From an uncultured Lachnospiraceae bacterium (GTDB lineage: Bacteria; Bacillota; Clostridia; Lachnospirales; Lachnospiraceae), in the NCBI GenBank assembly GCA_902781325.1, contig CACZJD010000007.1, positions 1 through 52,357 on the forward strand: a stretch of 52,357 nucleotides of DNA, written 5' to 3'. The position numbers and the translations under genes were made by a program. Positions 40,580 through 50,208 of this stretch are shown here, piece after piece. The first letter of the stretch is position 1. The number at the start of each line of letters is the position of its first letter. Under the pieces are notes generated by a model. That model was not told the origin of the DNA and searched no databases. It saw nothing but the letters and a program-made list of their open reading frames with translations.

Positions 40580-40852
40580 ATGCGAGGGAAGATTCCGATG
40601 CGCAGATGTACAGGCTGCGGAGAGATGAAGGAGAAGAAAAGCCTGATCCGGATCGTTCGTACGCCAGAGGGGAATATCAAACTGGACAGGACCGGGAAGA
40701 CAAACGGCAGAGGAGCTTATCTCTGCGATGATCCCGCCTGCTTACGCATAGCGCAGAAAAAGCGGTCTCTGCAAAGATCACTGGGGACAGCGATCCCGGA
40801 TGAGATCTTTGATGAGCTGGCCGGCAGATGGGAGGTGTCTTCAGATGGATAG
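40580..40852 (+). CDS. rnpM: RNase P modulator RnpM (YlxR)
   Basis: A 90-residue RNA-binding protein of the YlxR family, in Bacillus shown to bind RNase P RNA and modulate it. Signatures are MRRCTGCGEMKEKKSLIRIVR and GRGAYLCDDPACL. Located between nusA and ylxQ as in other Firmicutes; overlaps ylxQ by 8 nt. Confidence 0.93.
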   Translation: MRGKIPMRRCTGCGEMKEKKSLIRIVRTPEGNIKLDRTGKTNGRGAYLCDDPACLRIAQKKRSLQRSLGTAIPDEIFDELAGRWEVSSDG

Positions 40853-41159
40853 ACTGCTGTCACTTCTTGGGATCGCCCAGAAAGCAGGAAAAGCCGTGAG
40901 CGGCGGTTTTCTGTGTGAAAAGTCGATCAAGGCAAAGCAGGCCAGGCTGGTGATCCTGGCGGAAGACGCACAGAAGAACACTGTGAGTACGATCAGCAAT
41001 AAATGTACTTTTTATAATATACCGTTTGGATTTTACGGAAGTAAAGAAACGCTTGGCCACGCCATTGGCAAAGAGGAACGCTCCTGCGTTGCTGTGACTG
41101 ACCAGGGGCTTGCGGATAGCATTAATAAGCTGCTCAGCAGCGGGAAGAAAGAGGAGTAA
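40845..41159 (+). CDS. L7Ae-family ribosomal protein YlxQ
   Basis: A 104-residue L7Ae/L30e-type K-turn-binding protein: LLGIAQKAGKAVSGG at the N-terminus, ARLVILAEDAQKNT and the IGKEERSCVAVTDQGLA segment. Start ATG 40845 has GGAGG upstream and overlaps the ylxR stop. Its stop abuts the infB ATG directly. Confidence 0.92.
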   Translation: MDRLLSLLGIAQKAGKAVSGGFLCEKSIKAKQARLVILAEDAQKNTVSTISNKCTFYNIPFGFYGSKETLGHAIGKEERSCVAVTDQGLADSINKLLSSGKKEE

Positions 41160-44100
41160 ATGGCGACAGAGAATACAGGTGCAAATGAGAACAAAAAAGC
41201 AGGGGAGGCGGCCAGAAAGCCCAGACCGGCTGACGGCAAGACTCCTGTAAAAAAGAAAAAGATCATTATCGTGACGGGAAAATTCGAGCGGATCTTACTC
41301 CAGCGGAGGAACCGGATCCTTTACTTCCGGAAGCGGAAGAAAGCCCAGACCGGCCGGTCAGACAGGTGCCCGCAGGGACCAGGCAGCGGGAAGACAGAAG
41401 CCTGAGGCAAAGCCTGTACCGCACAAGATCATCCGTCCGAGCGTGAAGCCTACACAGATGGAAGTGGACTTCCATAAGCCTGAGCAGGTCACAAGACAGC
41501 CCAGAAAGACACAGGAGGCTGCTCCCGCGGCAGAGGAGATCAAGGTCACAACTGCTCCGGTCATGCCCGATGCGGAGCCCGCAATTCCTGCGGCTGCTCC
41601 CGAGGAAGTCAAAAAGCCTGTGGAAACAACGGCAGCAGTGGCGGAGGAAATCATTCAGCCCGCGGCAAAACCTGCAGAACAGCCTGAGATCAAGGCTGTT
41701 TCTGAGAGTGCGCCCGAAGAAGCGCCCAAGGCAGTGCAGACAGAAGAAGCTCCGGCAAAAACTGTACAGAGCAGAACTGCCGAGGATACAGACAGCAGGC
41801 AGAGAACAGGACAGCGCGACCGAGACAACAGGGATAACAGAGGGGCTTCCCAGAGGGATAGAAATGCCCAGGGACAGGGCAGCTCCAGAAGGGACAGCCG
41901 CGGCGGCGACCAGGGCGGTTTCCGCAGAGATAACCGCGGCGGTGACCAGGGCGGTTTCCGCAGAGATAACCGCGGCGGTGATCAGGGCGGTTTCCGCAGA
42001 GATAACCGAAGCGGCGATCAGGGCGGCGCGAGAAGAGACAATCGCGGCGGCGAACAGGTCAGTGCAAGAAGAGACAATCGCGGCGGTGATCAGAGCGGAT
42101 TTAGCGGACGCGGCGCAAGACCCGGACAGGGCCCGCGCGGCACAGGAGCTCCGACGGCGGGACGCCAGGGCACAAGACCCGGTATGGCGGAAGGCGGACG
42201 CCGCAGAACATCCGGAAGAGCCGGTGAAGGCGAGACTTTCGGAAGAGAAGCTGAGAAGCACAGAGATGACAATAAGAGAAAGATGAACCAGGAGCGCGAT
42301 AAGCGTTCCAAGAAGGATTTCATCTATAATGAGGATGAGACGCACAGAAGAAGCGGCAACAAGGCCGGAAAGTTCATCCGCCCTGAGAAAAAGGTGGAGA
42401 CTGCTGTCGAGGAGCAGATCAAGACGATCACAATTCCTGAGAAGCTCACGATCAGAGAACTGGCTGAAGCTATGCACATGAATCCTTCTGAGATCATCAA
42501 GAAACTGTTCCTGGCAGGCCAGATCATGACTCCCAACAGCGAAGTGGAGTACGACGAGGCGGAAAAGATCGCTCTTGATTATGATATTCTCTGCGAGAAG
42601 GAACAGAAGGTCGATGTCATTGAGGAACTGCTCCGCGAGGAAGAGGATTCCGAAGATGATATGGTGACAAGGCCACCGGTAATCTGCGTCATGGGTCACG
42701 TAGATCACGGCAAGACCTCCCTGCTCGACGCGATCAGGGAGACAAACGTCACAAGAGGCGAAGCCGGCGGAATCACACAGGCGATCGGCGCATATACCAT
42801 CTCCCTGAACGGAAGAAGCATCACATTCCTCGATACGCCCGGACATGAGGCGTTTACGGCAATGCGTATGCGCGGCGCGAATTCTACGGATATCGCGGTG
42901 CTGGTCGTAGCCGCAGACGACGGTGTCATGCCGCAGACCATCGAGGCGATCAACCATGCCAAGGCTGCGGGTGTAGAGATCATAGTCGCAGTCAATAAGA
43001 TTGATAAGCCCGGCGCGAATGTTGAGCGCGTCAAGCAGGAAATGACGGAATACGAGCTGGTTCCCACAGACTGGGGCGGAAGCACGGAGTTTGTTCCCGT
43101 ATCTGCCAAGACAGGCGAGGGAATCGAGGATCTGCTTGAGACGATCCTTCTCACAGCTGATATCCTTGAACTCAAGGCCAATCCGAACAGAAAGGCAAGA
43201 GGCCTTGTACTTGAGGCCAAGCTCGATAAAGGAAGAGGCCCTGTGGCCAATGTGCTGATCCAGAAAGGAACACTGCACATCGGTGACTTCATTTCCGCAG
43301 GCGCAAGTTCAGGCAAGGTGCGCGCGATGATCGACGACAAGGGCAGAAGGATCAAAGAAGCTACTCCTTCACAGCCTGTTGAGATCCTTGGTCTTTCCGA
43401 TGTCCCGGGCGCGGGCGAAGTCATTATTGCCCACGAGACCAATGACGAAGCAAGAGCTTATGCAGAGACATATAAGAACCAGCACAAGGAAGAGCTTATC
43501 GAGGATACCAAGATGCGCATGAATCTGGATGATCTGTTCAACCAGATGAAGGAAGGAAACCTCAAGGAGTTCAACCTGATCATCAAGGCTGACGTTCAGG
43601 GCTCAGTTGAAGCGCTCAAACAGAGCCTTCTCAAGCTCTCCAATGAGGAAGTCGTGGTCAAGGTCATTCACGGCGGCGTAGGCGCGATCACCGAATCCGA
43701 CGTAACTCTCGCTTCCGCTTCCAACGCGGTAATTATCGGATTTAATGTACGTCCTGACGCAACAGCCAAGGCAATGGCTGAACACGAAGGTGTAGATATC
43801 AGACTGTACAAAGTTATTTATCAGGCGATCGACGCAGTGGAGGCGGCCCTCAAGGGCATGCTCGCGCCTATCTACGAGGAACGCGTCATCGGCCATGTGG
43901 AAGTCAGACAGATCTTCAAGGCGTCCGCAGTCGGAAATATCGCAGGTTCTTATGTGCTTGACGGCGTGATCCGCAGAGGATGCAAGTGCAGGATCACAAG
44001 AGCGGGCGAGCAGATCTTCGAAGGCGATCTCGCATCCCTCAAGAGATTTAAGGATGATGTAAAGGAAGTCAAGGCCGGATACGAATGCGGACTGGTTTTT

Positions 44101-44172
44101 GACGGATTTGACAAGATGCAGGTATTTGACATTGTCGAAGCCTATGATTTGGTAGAGGTACCCAGAACATGA
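41160..44172 (+). CDS. infB: translation initiation factor IF-2, apparent +1 frameshift near 41276
   Basis: IF-2 delivers initiator tRNA to the 30S subunit. The ATG at 41160 (RBS AGAGGAG) opens an 81-codon frame that reads correctly to KKKKIIIVT and then diverges. The +1 frame continues seamlessly ([11 protein letters not shown], then the long frame to 44172). Removing one G from the GGG at 41276-41278 joins them into a 1003-residue protein and makes the length a multiple of three. The C-terminal 900 residues are intact: RGG-repeat region, IF-2N domain, GTPase ([12 protein letters not shown] at 42694, [12 protein letters not shown]), domains II and IV. The shift may be a sequence error, a real mutation tolerated through internal initiation (GTG 41443, no good RBS), or recoding. 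Confidence 0.9.
41887..42102 (+). repeat. six tandem 36-bp RGG repeats inside infB
   Basis: Six units of 12 codons with consensus [12 protein letters not shown]; the first three are nearly identical in DNA. They form an Arg/Gly-rich disordered stretch in the IF-2 N-terminal region. Confidence 0.9.
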
Positions 44173-44576
44173 GAAAAAACAGCGTAAAGAACCGCAGGAT
44201 CAATGACGAGGTGCAAAGAGCGCTGGCGGACATCGTCCGTGACGTCAAGGATCCGCGGATCAGTCCGCTGACCAGCGTCACAGGTACGGAAGTAGCTCCG
44301 GACCTCAAGACCTGCAGAGTATATGTGAGCGTTTACGGAGATGAAAAAGCGGGCGAGAAGACCATGGAAGGCCTGAAAAGCGCAGCCGGTTTCATCCGAA
44401 GCGAGCTGGCCAGAAAGGTCAATCTTCGCAATACTCCGCAACTCACATTCGTACTGGACGATTCAATTGCATACGGCGTAGCCATGTCACATCGCATTGA
44501 CGAAGTGACAGCGGCAGACCGCGAGGCAGAGCTGGCCAGAGGCGAAGATACAGACGAAAGCACACAGGAACAATGA
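44169..44576 (+). CDS. rbfA: ribosome-binding factor A
   Basis: A 135-residue KH-fold 30S maturation factor: [22 protein letters not shown] at the N-terminus and VYVSVYGDE and [14 protein letters not shown] later. It overlaps infB by ATGA at its start and nrnA by ATGA at its end. Confidence 0.96.
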   Translation: MRKNSVKNRRINDEVQRALADIVRDVKDPRISPLTSVTGTEVAPDLKTCRVYVSVYGDEKAGEKTMEGLKSAAGFIRSELARKVNLRNTPQLTFVLDDSIAYGVAMSHRIDEVTAADREAELARGEDTDESTQEQ

Positions 44577-45541
44577 ATTTACCGGAATTAGTAAAGAACT
44601 GTAAAAGGATCGGGATCAGCGGCCATGAAAATCCTGACGGGGACTGCGCGGGCTCATGCTGCGGCACTGCCCTGTATCTGAGAAAGATTTTTCCGGACGC
44701 TCAGGTGGATGTTTATCTCGAGCCTATGCAGGAATGCCTGGAAAGAAATATTCCCGGTTCTGATACGATTCTCCACGATGTGACCGGAAATGAAGAAAGA
44801 TATGATGCGTTTATTATCCTGGACAGCACACCCGAGAGGATCGGAGCAGCGGAAATACTCTATAAAGAGGCGGCTGTAAAGATCAATATCGACCATCACA
44901 GAACGAATCCGGGCACAGCCGGCGCACACTGCTTCATAGACGGACATGCATCCAGCGCGTGTGAACTGGTATACGATCTGATCGCGAAAGAGCAGATCGA
45001 CGCCGATATCGCCAAAGCCCTCTATGTGGGAATGGTAACCGATACGGGAGTTTTCCAGTACTCCAATACGGCGGAATCCACAATGCACGCGGCAGGGCAT
45101 CTCATGAGCTACGGCTTTGATCATTCATCGGTGATCAGGGAAGTGTTCTTTGAGAGGACCTACCGGCAGGCGAAAGTATTGGGCACAGCACTGGCGCAGT
45201 CTGAACTGGCTCTTGACGGAAAATATATATTTTGCTGTTTTGACGCGGAAACGCTTAGGAAGCTCGGGGCGGAGAGAAAAGACCTGGACGGCATCAGCGC
45301 ACAGCTCCTGCTCACGGAAGGAGCGGACTGCTCGGTGTTTTTCCACGAGTCAGAGCCCGGCGTCTGGCGCGCCAGCATGAGGTCCGTTCTGATCACGGAT
45401 GTATCAAGGGCAGCCTCCCTGTTTGGAGGGGGCGGGCATGTACATGCTGCCGGATGCACGATCAGAACTGAGATCGGAGCGGCTATGAAAGCCGTCAGGG
45501 AGGAAATTGAAGGTCAGCTCAGGAACGCCGGAGTCATATGA
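44573..45541 (+). CDS. nrnA: DHH-family bifunctional oligoribonuclease/PAP phosphatase NrnA
   Basis: A 322-residue manganese phosphoesterase that degrades nano-RNA and may dephosphorylate pAp. DHH motifs: GHENPDGDC (motif I), ILDSTPERIG (II), NIDHHRTN (III, the DHH), and the DHHA1 C-terminal GGGGHVHAAGC. Located between rbfA and truB as in Bacillus and Clostridium. Confidence 0.94.
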   Translation: MNLPELVKNCKRIGISGHENPDGDCAGSCCGTALYLRKIFPDAQVDVYLEPMQECLERNIPGSDTILHDVTGNEERYDAFIILDSTPERIGAAEILYKEAAVKINIDHHRTNPGTAGAHCFIDGHASSACELVYDLIAKEQIDADIAKALYVGMVTDTGVFQYSNTAESTMHAAGHLMSYGFDHSSVIREVFFERTYRQAKVLGTALAQSELALDGKYIFCCFDAETLRKLGAERKDLDGISAQLLLTEGADCSVFFHESEPGVWRASMRSVLITDVSRAASLFGGGGHVHAAGCTIRTEIGAAMKAVREEIEGQLRNAGVI

Positions 45542-45568
45542 TCCCGGCGGGAAAGGAACAGATCCTCC

Positions 45569-46489
45569 ATGTTTCATGGAATGATGACTATTTATAAAGA
45601 AGCGGGATATACTTCCAGCGATGTGGTGGCACGGCTGCGGGGGATCCTGCACATGAAAAAGATCGGTCATACAGGAACACTTGATCCGGACGCGGAGGGA
45701 GTGCTTCCTGTATGTTTGGGTAATGGGACCAAACTCTGTGAGCTGATCGCGGACAGGGACAAGGAATATGTTGCTGTCATGAGGCTCGGTGTTGCAACGG
45801 ACACACAGGATATGAGCGGCAAAGTGCTGGCGGAGATCTCCTGTGAGGAAGTGGAACGGACCGTGACATGCGAAATGATCAGGGAGGCCGCCTCCGAGTT
45901 TACCGGGGAGATCAGCCAGATCCCTCCCATGTACTCAGCTGTCAAAGTCGGCGGGAAAAGGCTGTATCAGTACGCCCGCCAGGGACAGACAGTAGAGAGG
46001 GCCGCCAGAAAAGTTACGATCCACGAACTCGAGATCACTTCTATAGAACTGCCTCTCGTGACCATGAGAGTGCGCTGTTCCAAGGGAACTTATATACGGA
46101 CCCTGTGTCAGGATATAGGGGAAAGGCTTGGGACGGGAGCGGCCATGGAGCACCTTCTCAGGACAAGAGTCGGGCAATTCAGACTTGAGGACTCCATTAA
46201 ACTCGACGATGCAGAGGCGATCATGAAATCTTCGGATCCCGGCAGGATAAACGGCTGCATCCTTCCTGTGGACAGTTTCTTTGATCAGGCGCTGCGAGCC
46301 GTAGTGCGGGAAGAGGGAATGCGTTACCTGCTGAACGGAAATACACTAAAGAGAGAGTTCACGGATCTTCCCGGGACTGCAGAAGCAAAAGAAGTAAGAA
46401 TGTATGACCGGAGCGGGAAGTTTTACGCCCTCTACAGATATGATCCGGTGAAAGATGAGCTCAGAAATGTCAGGATGTTCTTGTCCTGA
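45569..46489 (+). CDS. truB: tRNA pseudouridine-55 synthase TruB
   Basis: A 306-residue enzyme making pseudouridine 55 in the T loop of tRNAs. Catalytic Asp in GHTGTLDPDAEGVLPV; also KVGGKRLYQYAR and CSKGTYIRTLCQDIG. The N-terminus (GMMTIYKEAGYTSSDVV) matches the family; AAAGGA is about 13 nt upstream of the ATG. A short C-terminal PUA-like part is present. Confidence 0.96.
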   Translation: MFHGMMTIYKEAGYTSSDVVARLRGILHMKKIGHTGTLDPDAEGVLPVCLGNGTKLCELIADRDKEYVAVMRLGVATDTQDMSGKVLAEISCEEVERTVTCEMIREAASEFTGEISQIPPMYSAVKVGGKRLYQYARQGQTVERAARKVTIHELEITSIELPLVTMRVRCSKGTYIRTLCQDIGERLGTGAAMEHLLRTRVGQFRLEDSIKLDDAEAIMKSSDPGRINGCILPVDSFFDQALRAVVREEGMRYLLNGNTLKREFTDLPGTAEAKEVRMYDRSGKFYALYRYDPVKDELRNVRMFLS

Positions 46490-46513
46490 CCGGTGAAGGG
46501 AAAGGATCTTCGA

Positions 46514-47446
46514 ATGCAGATAATCAGCGGTACAACACAGTTCAGGATCCCTGAAGGAACGGCAGTGGCCATCGGGAAGTTCGACGGTCTTCATCTTGGA
46601 CACAGGAAACTGCTGGATGTGATCCTGCGCCAGAAAGAAGACGGACTGAAGGCTGCGGTATTCACATTTGATCCTTCTCCGGAGGTGTTATTTGGCATGA
46701 ATCCCTCGAGGGAGCTCTCTACGAACAAAGAAAAGAGGGAGTTGTTTCGGGAGATCGGGATCGATATACTGGTCGAATTTCCTTTTAATAAGGATACTGC
46801 CGCGATCTCTCCGGAGGATTTTGTCATAGACATACTTGTGAACAGAATGAACGCGAAATTTGTGGCGGCCGGAACGGATCTCTCTTTTGGCGCAAAAGGA
46901 AAAGGAAATTTTGCCATGTTGTCCTCCCTTGCGCGTCACCTCGGTTTCGAGACCTGCAAGATCGACAAAATAGAGAGAAACGGCAAGGTCATCAGTTCTA
47001 CGCTGATCAGGAGCCTCGTGGAAGAGGGAAATATGGAAGAAGCCGCTGCCTGTCTGGGAGCTCCCTATAAGATCACGGGAAAAATAGTGCACGGCAGGGC
47101 ACTGGGCAGACGGATCGGAATCCCGACCCTGAATCAGATGCCTCCTTCAGATAAACTGCTCCCTCCTTTCGGAGTCTATTATTCGGAAGTGAAGACTGAC
47201 GGCAGGATCTTCAAGGGAATCACAAACATCGGGATCAAGCCCACTGTGACAAACGATAACCGGGTGACGGTGGAAACTTCCCTTTATGATTTTTCGGGAA
47301 ATCTGTACGGGGAGACCGCGGAGGTCAGTCTTTTGACTTTCCGAAGACCGGAGATGCGTTTTTCGGGGGTCGCGGAACTCAAAAAGACGATGGAGAAAGA
47401 TATCAGGGCCGGAGAGATCTACCACGGACTCAGACAGATCGACTGA
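46514..47446 (+). CDS. ribF: bifunctional riboflavin kinase/FAD synthetase RibF
   Basis: A 310-residue enzyme converting riboflavin to FMN and then FAD. N-terminal adenylyltransferase: AIGKFDGLHLGHRKLL and ISSTLIRSLVEEG. C-terminal kinase: GKIVHGRALGRRIGIPTLN and GVYYSEV. ATG 46514 with AAAGGA 7 nt upstream is preferred over the frame opening at 46493. Confidence 0.95.
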   Translation: MQIISGTTQFRIPEGTAVAIGKFDGLHLGHRKLLDVILRQKEDGLKAAVFTFDPSPEVLFGMNPSRELSTNKEKRELFREIGIDILVEFPFNKDTAAISPEDFVIDILVNRMNAKFVAAGTDLSFGAKGKGNFAMLSSLARHLGFETCKIDKIERNGKVISSTLIRSLVEEGNMEEAAACLGAPYKITGKIVHGRALGRRIGIPTLNQMPPSDKLLPPFGVYYSEVKTDGRIFKGITNIGIKPTVTNDNRVTVETSLYDFSGNLYGETAEVSLLTFRRPEMRFSGVAELKKTMEKDIRAGEIYHGLRQID

Positions 47447-47482
47447 AGATCCTCTTTAGTTTACGCGGCAATGAAAATTGTG

Positions 47483-47511
47483 TTTACATAAAGAGAAGTT
47501 TGTGGTAAAAT
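47483..47511 (+). promoter_or_regulatory. promoter of rpsO-pnp
   Basis: TTTACA (47483-47488), 17 bp, TAAAAT (47506-47511). Confidence 0.75.
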
Positions 47512-47517
47512 GCCATT

Positions 47518-47604
47518 TGTTTAACGACTACCGACACTTAGGCCGAAGCTGCTCCGGCGCGGTCCCGGTGTACGGCGGATCACATTAAGAAAAGGAGAAA
47601 TACT
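47518..47604 (+). promoter_or_regulatory. structured 5' leader of rpsO, candidate S15 autoregulatory site
   Basis: About 85 nt between promoter and rpsO. CCGACAC near 47529 can pair with GTGTACGG near 47570 (one bulge), enclosing a GCCG/CGGC hairpin and a G/C-rich internal loop. Ribosomal protein S15 represses its own mRNA through leader structures in several bacteria; this leader is a candidate of that kind. Confidence 0.45.
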
Positions 47605-47871
47605 ATGATTACCAAGGAAAAAAAGACAGCTGTTATCCAGGAGTACGCAAGATTTGAGGGCGATACGGGTTCACCGGAAGTTCAGATCGCGATCCTGACC
47701 GCAAGGATCAAGGAACTCACTGAGCACATGAAGGCGAACAAGAAGGATCATCACAGCGCAAGAGGACTTCAGAAGATGGTCGGTAAGCGCAGAGCTCTTC
47801 TTGACTATCTCAAGAGAACTGACCTTGAAGGTTATCGTGAGCTGATCAAGAAGCTCGGTATCAGAAAGTAA
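47605..47871 (+). CDS. rpsO: 30S ribosomal protein S15
   Basis: An 88-residue primary 16S rRNA-binding protein. Signatures: [35 protein letters not shown] and [19 protein letters not shown] before the ATG. Classic neighbour of pnp. Confidence 0.98.
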   Translation: MITKEKKTAVIQEYARFEGDTGSPEVQIAILTARIKELTEHMKANKKDHHSARGLQKMVGKRRALLDYLKRTDLEGYRELIKKLGIRK

Positions 47872-47885
47872 TTCATAGGGAATTG

Positions 47886-47924
47886 AGAGACGGCTCAGAC
47901 CGAGGATCGGTTGCTGCCGTCTCT
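47886..47924 (+). terminator. rpsO-pnp intergenic hairpin
   Basis: AGAGACGGC pairs perfectly with GCCGTCTCT, with an inner ACCGA-GGA-TCGGT; TTTCG follows. It may be a partial terminator or a processing hairpin between rpsO and pnp. Confidence 0.6.
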
Positions 47925-47995
47925 TTCGCGTCATGGAAAATGATGGGAGAAGGACGAAGAGAAGAAAGAGACGTAAAGAAGAAAAAGGAGAGAGT

Positions 47996-50098
47996 ATGTA
48001 CAAAACTTATTCCATGGATCTCGCCGGAAGGACGCTCAGCGTTGATATCGGCAGGGTCGGCAAGCAGGCTGGCGGATGCGCATTTATTCACTACGGAGAT
48101 ACGACACTTTTATGTACAGCAACTGCATCTGCGGCACCCAGAGATGGAATTGACTTCTTCCCGCTCAGCGTAGAGTACAGCGAGAAGTATTATGCAGTCG
48201 GCAAGATGCCCGGCGGATTCAACAAGAGAGAAGGCAAACCCAGCGAGAACGCGATCCTCACAAGCCGCGTCATCGACAGACCTATGCGCCCTCTTTTCCC
48301 GAAGGATATGAGAAACGACGTCACTCTTGAGTGTATGGTCATGAGTGTGGATCCCCAGTGCAGACCTGAGATGGTCGCTATGATCGGCGCTTCTCTGGCA
48401 ACCACTATTTCTGATATTCCCTTTGACGGTCCCTGCGCGGCGACCCAGATCGGTCTTGTGGACGGTGAAGTGATCATCAACCCCAGCCAGGAGCAGTGGG
48501 ACTTTGGCGATCTGTGCCTGACTGTTGCTTCCACCGCTGAGAAGGTGATTATGATCGAAGCCGGTGCCAACGAGATTCCCGAAGAGGATATGATCCGTTA
48601 CATCTACATGGCTGATGAGCAGAACAAGAAGATCATCGAGTGGATTGGCAAGATCGCTGCGGAGTGCGGTAAGACCAAGAGAGAATATGTCAGCTGCGCG
48701 ATCCCGGAAGAGATGTTCGCTGCGATCCGTGAGATCGTTCCTCCGGAAGAGATGGAAGTGGCTGTATTTACCGATGACAAGCAGACCCGCGAGGGCAATG
48801 TCGCAGCTGTCACCGAGAAGCTCAGAGAAGCTTTCGCAGAGAAGGAAGATTGGCTGGCGATCCTTGACGAGGCAGTGTATCAGTATGAGAAGAAGACTGT
48901 CCGCAAAATGATCCTCAAGGATCACAAGCGTCCCGATGGCCGGCAGCTGAACCAGATCCGTCCTCTCTTTGCAGAGGTTGATCTGATCCCCAGAGTACAT
49001 GGTTCCGCCATGTTTACCCGCGGACAGACACAGATCTGCAATGTGGTTACTCTCGCTCCTCTTTCCGAGGCACAGAGAGTTGAGGGCCTTGACCCCAACA
49101 TCACGGAGAAGAGATACGTTCATCAGTATAATTTCCCGGCTTATTCCGTAGGCGAGACCAGAGTCTCCAGAGGTCCGGGACGCAGAGAGATCGGCCACGG
49201 CGCTCTTGCTGAGAGGGCACTGATCCCGGTTCTGCCTACAGTTGACAAGTTCCCTTACTCCATCCGTTCCGTATCCGAGACTTTTGAGTCCAACGGATCG
49301 ACATCCATGGCTTCCACCTGCGCTTCCTGCATGGCTCTTATGGCTGCAGGCGTGCCGATCACATCACAGGTAGCCGGTATCAGCTGCGGTCTTGTGACAG
49401 GCGACAAGGATGAGGATTTCGTGCTTCTTACGGATATCCAGGGCCTTGAGGACTTCTTCGGCGATATGGACTTTAAGGTGACAGGAACCCACAAGGGTAT
49501 CACGGCGATCCAGATGGATATCAAGATCCACGGCCTCACAAGAGCGATCGTGGAAGGCGCTATCGCAAGATGCAAGGAGGCGCGAGAGTTCATCATGAAC
49601 GGCGTGATGAAGGAAGCGATCGCAGAGCCTCGTGAGACAGTTAACGAGTACGCTCCCAAGATCGATTATATGCAGATCGATCCCGAGAAGATCGGTGAAG
49701 TTGTCGGACAGCGCGGAAAGACCATCAACGAGATCATCAAGCGCACCGGCGTACAGATCGATATCGAGGATGACGGCAGTGTTTCCATCTGCGGCAATGA
49801 CGCTAAGGGAATGGAACTTGCCAAGAAGTATATCAATACTATTGTCACTGAGTTCGAAGAAGGCCAGGTTCTTGACGGCACAGTTGTCAGCATCAAGGAA
49901 TTCGGCGCCTTTGTCGAGTTCGCACCCGGCAAGGAAGGTATGGTTCATATCTCCAAGATCGCGAACCACCGCATCGAACATGTCGAGGATGTCCTGACAC
50001 TCGGTGACAAGGTCACTGTAGTCTGCCTCGGCAAGGACAGAATGGGAAGACTGAGCTTCTCCATGAAGGACGTGAACAAGCAGAAAAAGAATAAGTAA
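47996..50098 (+). CDS. pnp: polyribonucleotide nucleotidyltransferase (PNPase)
   Basis: A 700-residue phosphorolytic 3'-5' exoribonuclease. Two RNase PH domains (the first from about residue 5 with FPLSVEYSEKYYAVGKMPGGF; the second from about 315 with PDGRQLNQIRPL and GQTQICNVV), then KH (IGEVVGQRGKTINEIIK) and S1 (GTVVSIKEFGAFVEF). ATG 47996 has AAGGAG 5 nt upstream; the upstream frame extension (Arg/Lys-rich) is not expected. Confidence 0.97.
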   Translation: MYKTYSMDLAGRTLSVDIGRVGKQAGGCAFIHYGDTTLLCTATASAAPRDGIDFFPLSVEYSEKYYAVGKMPGGFNKREGKPSENAILTSRVIDRPMRPLFPKDMRNDVTLECMVMSVDPQCRPEMVAMIGASLATTISDIPFDGPCAATQIGLVDGEVIINPSQEQWDFGDLCLTVASTAEKVIMIEAGANEIPEEDMIRYIYMADEQNKKIIEWIGKIAAECGKTKREYVSCAIPEEMFAAIREIVPPEEMEVAVFTDDKQTREGNVAAVTEKLREAFAEKEDWLAILDEAVYQYEKKTVRKMILKDHKRPDGRQLNQIRPLFAEVDLIPRVHGSAMFTRGQTQICNVVTLAPLSEAQRVEGLDPNITEKRYVHQYNFPAYSVGETRVSRGPGRREIGHGALAERALIPVLPTVDKFPYSIRSVSETFESNGSTSMASTCASCMALMAAGVPITSQVAGISCGLVTGDKDEDFVLLTDIQGLEDFFGDMDFKVTGTHKGITAIQMDIKIHGLTRAIVEGAIARCKEAREFIMNGVMKEAIAEPRETVNEYAPKIDYMQIDPEKIGEVVGQRGKTINEIIKRTGVQIDIEDDGSVSICGNDAKGMELAKKYINTIVTEFEEGQVLDGTVVSIKEFGAFVEFAPGKEGMVHISKIANHRIEHVEDVLTLGDKVTVVCLGKDRMGRLSFSMKDVNKQKKNK

Positions 50099-50111
50099 TT
50101 AAATTCACTAC

Positions 50112-50161
50112 AACCCGGCGGGCCAGGGCATTTGATCATAATGCGCTGGCTTTGCCGGGTT
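50112..50161 (+). other. long hairpin after pnp
   Basis: AACCCGGC (50112-50119) pairs with GCCGGGTT (50154-50161), enclosing GCCAGGGCAT/ATGCGCTGGC with one mismatch. There is no T-run, so it may stabilise or be processed rather than terminate. Confidence 0.6.
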
Positions 50162-50208
50162 CATTATGCGGTAATACCAGATAGATTTTTGAAGCAGGAG
50201 AATAGATT

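Noticed and set aside
41887..42102. 36-bp repeats resembling a CRISPR array
   Set aside because: In frame RGG repeats of IF-2 with no unique spacers.
41266..43278. 670-codon minus-strand ORF opposite infB
   Set aside because: Shadow of IF-2 codon bias; low-complexity translation and no RBS, and the plus strand has clear IF-2 motifs.
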